A stretch of DNA of 18,998 nt, taken from positions 1 to 18,998 of the forward strand of contig MAXR01000021.1 in assembly GCA_001751155.1 (NCBI GenBank). Direction: 5' to 3'. This document shows positions 16,518 through 18,998 of this stretch, piece by piece. Each line of letters begins with the position of its first letter. Position 1 is the stretch's first letter. The translations under genes and the position numbers were made by a program. This DNA comes from Desulfuromonadales bacterium C00003068 (GTDB lineage Bacteria > Desulfobacterota > Desulfuromonadia > Desulfuromonadales > Desulfuromonadaceae). The notes under the pieces are model-generated. The model was given only the letters and a program-made list of their open reading frames with translations. It made no database searches and was not told the origin of the DNA.

Positions 16518-18998
16518 ATGTCACTAGAGAACTATACAGGTAGTAACGAAAAAATCTTGCGCGATCTTTGCGATGATTTAATGCAATTAGTGGGCAAAGA
16601 GTTTTTTGCTGCACTGGTAACCAAACTGGCACGTGTGGCTGGGGCTGATTACGCCTTTATTGGTCAGTTCACGTCAGAAACCTGTGAAACTGTTCGTACT
16701 GTCGCCGTTTATGCCGATGGCGAAACCATTGATAATATAGAGTTTGGAATAGAAAACACCCCGTGCGAAGTGGTTATTAAAAATGGTTACCAGCGTTATC
16801 CCCATAGTGTTCTTGAACTTTTCCCTCTAGATCATCTCGCCATTCAACTTGATGTTGACAGTTATGTTGGCGTCCCTCTGATCGACTCATCTGGTACGGT
16901 TCTCGGTCCTTTGGCTATTTTCAGCCGCAAGCCGTTGCATAATTTATTGTTAATTGAAACAGCGTTGCATATGTTTGCGTTGCGAGCATCAGCTGAATTA
17001 GAGCGATTGACTCTAGAGAATAAACGTCAAGACGAACTCCATTTTTTGCAGAGCCTGTTGGATGCTGTCCCTAATCCTGTCTTTTATAAGGATAATAACG
17101 GGCGTAACTTGGGCTGCAATAAAAGCTATGAGGACATTGTTGGTTTGTCGCGTCAGGAGATGCTTGGCCGTACGGTGCAAGAGTTGTTGGTTGATCAGCG
17201 TTCAGAGGTAGGGCTTCAGGAAGACCGGCATGTGTTTGCAACCAAGCAGTCTCGTACCTACGAAAATCAATTAACTTGTCCAGATGGCAATACGCTAGAT
17301 GTTCTCTTCAACAAGGCGCCACTCTTTAATCGTGATGGTGAGATGATGGGCCTTGTTGGCACAATCCAAGACATTACCTCGCTGAAACAGATAGAAACAG
17401 CCATGCAGTCGCTGGTTGAGAGTACGATTGGCCATACTGGTGCTGAGTGCTACAACCGCGTTGCTGAGCAATTGTGCCAGTGGTTTGGTGCTGATTGTGC
17501 CATTGTTGGCCGTATGTACGGTGACGGTAAGGTAACTTCTCTAGCGACATTGCGCGATGGAGACTTTCTTTCTGAATACAGCTTTGATATTGCAAAGACA
17601 CCTTGCGAAAAGGTGATTAATGACGGCATGTGTCTTTTTTCTGACGGCCTGTACAATCACTTTCCAGATAGTTGTATTGTGCGTGATTTGGGAGCTGAGG
17701 GATATGTCGGTACACCAGTTCGCAGTCACGATGGGACAATTATTGGGGTGCTCAGTGTGCTGTCGCGTAGCCCCATAAAGAGTATGGGCCGCGCTAAAGA
17801 TGTTTTAGCGATCATGGCGGCAAGGGTGAGTGCTGAAATTGAACGGGAGCAATCAGAGCATCAGTTACGCGAGAATGAAAGTCATCTTGAATATTTGGCC
17901 TACCATGATGTGTTAACAGAATTACCAAATCGCCAACTATTTCGTGATCGATTACAACACGCGATATCCATGGCACGTATGGCCAAGTCACAGGTGGCCG
18001 TTCTTTTTCTCGATTTAGATCGATTTAAGAAGATTAACGATTCACTGGGCCACGAATTTGGTGATCAGCTTCTGTGTGAAGTTGCCGAGCGTCTTAAAAA
18101 ATGTGCGCGTGATGTGGATACTGTAGCCCGAATTAGTGGCGATGAGTTCGGGATCGTTCTCGATCAAATATCGAGCGTTGAAAATGTCATTTTAATTGCC
18201 GAAGAGATTCGCCGATCACTTGATAAGGTGATTGAGGTGGATGACTATAAGTTGTTTTTGACCGCGAGTCTTGGCATTAGTATGTACCCGCAAGACGGTA
18301 AAACCGTGGTCTCATTACTCCAGGGTGCCGATGCTGCCATGCATCAAGCAAAGCAGTTGGGTCGCGATAATTATCGTTTCTATACCTCGGGAGTCAATGA
18401 GCGTGCCAGTGAGTTATTGAGGCTTGAGGGGGCGTTACGTCAGGCAGTAGATCAGGATCGATTGGTTGTTCATTACCAACCACAAGTGGACTTGGAGACT
18501 GATAGCGTTGTTGGCGTTGAGGCACTGGTACGCTGGCTTCATCCTGAGCAGGGGATGATATCTCCCGCAGACTTTATCCCCCTCGCCGAGGAAACAGGAT
18601 TAATTGTTTCAATTGGTGAATGGGTGTTGCGTAGTGCATGTTCGCAGTGCCAACAATGGCAAGATCAGGGTTATGAACCGATTCGGATCTCTGTTAACAT
18701 GTCTGCGCGACAGTTTAATCAAAAAAATGTGGTCGCAATGGTGACGGAGGTCTTAGACCAAACGGGGCTTGATCCCCATTATCTTGATTTGGAAATCACC
18801 GAAAGTGTTTTGATGAATGATGTCAATAGTGCCATTGACACCATGACGCAACTACATGAGCTAGGTGTGCAACTTTCCATTGATGATTTCGGTACAGGAT
18901 ACTCATCGTTAGCCTATTTAAAAAGATTTCCGATCGATACGTTGAAAATCGATCAGTCCTTTGTTCGTGATGTGGTAACCGACTCCAATGATGCTGCG
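16518..18998 (+). CDS. GAF-PAS-GAF-GGDEF-EAL c-di-GMP signalling protein (3' end cut by window)
   Basis: The frame is open for 827 codons from the ATG at 16518 to the window end. An in-frame TGA just upstream (16512) makes this the first possible ATG; the ribosome-binding site is weak. Order: GAF 1 (about 8-165), PAS (about 175-292, FYKDNNGRNLGCNKSYEDIVG), GAF 2 (about 296-450), GGDEF (about 465-625), EAL (about 640 onward). The cyclase motif is SGDEF (540-544), a variant of GGDEF, with an I-site RDVD (531-534). The phosphodiesterase site looks intact so far: EALVRW 668-673, NMSARQF, EITES, DDFGTG 789-794, KIDQSFV. It has no membrane segment and is probably cytoplasmic. c-di-GMP breakdown is the more certain activity; synthesis is possible. 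The end of the EAL domain and any further domain lie outside the window. Confidence 0.9.
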   Translation, partial: MSLENYTGSNEKILRDLCDDLMQLVGKEFFAALVTKLARVAGADYAFIGQFTSETCETVRTVAVYADGETIDNIEFGIENTPCEVVIKNGYQRYPHSVLELFPLDHLAIQLDVDSYVGVPLIDSSGTVLGPLAIFSRKPLHNLLLIETALHMFALRASAELERLTLENKRQDELHFLQSLLDAVPNPVFYKDNNGRNLGCNKSYEDIVGLSRQEMLGRTVQELLVDQRSEVGLQEDRHVFATKQSRTYENQLTCPDGNTLDVLFNKAPLFNRDGEMMGLVGTIQDITSLKQIETAMQSLVESTIGHTGAECYNRVAEQLCQWFGADCAIVGRMYGDGKVTSLATLRDGDFLSEYSFDIAKTPCEKVINDGMCLFSDGLYNHFPDSCIVRDLGAEGYVGTPVRSHDGTIIGVLSVLSRSPIKSMGRAKDVLAIMAARVSAEIEREQSEHQLRENESHLEYLAYHDVLTELPNRQLFRDRLQHAISMARMAKSQVAVLFLDLDRFKKINDSLGHEFGDQLLCEVAERLKKCARDVDTVARISGDEFGIVLDQISSVENVILIAEEIRRSLDKVIEVDDYKLFLTASLGISMYPQDGKTVVSLLQGADAAMHQAKQLGRDNYRFYTSGVNERASELLRLEGALRQAVDQDRLVVHYQPQVDLETDSVVGVEALVRWLHPEQGMISPADFIPLAEETGLIVSIGEWVLRSACSQCQQWQDQGYEPIRISVNMSARQFNQKNVVAMVTEVLDQTGLDPHYLDLEITESVLMNDVNSAIDTMTQLHELGVQLSIDDFGTGYSSLAYLKRFPIDTLKIDQSFVRDVVTDSNDAA

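Noticed and set aside
1..18998. CRISPR arrays, insertion sequences, phage or integron elements
   Set aside because: No spaced direct repeats, transposase or integrase genes, or terminal inverted repeats were seen; the window looks like stable chromosomal backbone.

Overview
The window is bacterial, of moderate GC, and densely coded. Two observations point to the Desulfuromonadales (Geobacter/Pelobacter/Desulfuromonas relatives, Desulfobacterota). MurC begins [19 protein letters not shown], a form I associate with Geobacter-type MurC. The order murC-murB-ddl-ftsQ-ftsA-ftsZ is followed by a radical SAM gene and not by lpxC as in gammaproteobacteria. A full selA-selB-selD cluster and several c-di-GMP enzymes fit that assignment. 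The placement is an inference from protein character and gene order; no database was searched.

Layout. 1-6737 (+) is the distal part of the division and cell-wall (dcw) cluster: murC (first codon or so cut off), murB, ddl, ftsQ, ftsA, ftsZ. The first genes overlap or nearly touch. Gaps of about 110-150 nt precede ftsA and ftsZ, and the one before ftsZ can form small hairpins. 6738-6918 is a leader-like region ending in a strong intrinsic terminator only 16 nt before the next start codon. It also contains a near-copy of the terminator's 3' arm that could act as antiterminator. 6919-8661 encodes a B12-binding-type radical SAM protein and 8697-9284 a flavin reductase/flavoredoxin-like protein. 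9433-11346 encodes a membrane diguanylate cyclase with HAMP and a cysteine-rich sensor region. A bidirectional terminator at 11373-11404 separates it from the convergent selenium operon.

11439-15875 (-) is selA-selB-selD, which makes and inserts selenocysteine: SelA converts seryl-tRNA(Sec) to Sec-tRNA(Sec), SelB delivers it at UGA codons, and SelD makes selenophosphate. selD is itself a selenoprotein gene: codon 17 is an in-frame TGA that aligns with catalytic Cys17 of E. coli SelD, and a hairpin fitting the bacterial SECIS pattern lies just downstream. Conventional ORF calling therefore truncates this gene. selC (tRNA-Sec) is not in the window.

15977-16453 (+) encodes a small single-pass membrane protein with a DUF1566 (Lcl_C) domain. 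16518 to the window end (+) is an 827-codon open, 3'-truncated gene for a GAF-PAS-GAF-GGDEF-EAL protein with an SGDEF variant in the cyclase site and intact EAL motifs. The two points most worth following up are the candidate attenuator/riboswitch before the radical SAM gene and the Sec-containing SelD with its SECIS element.
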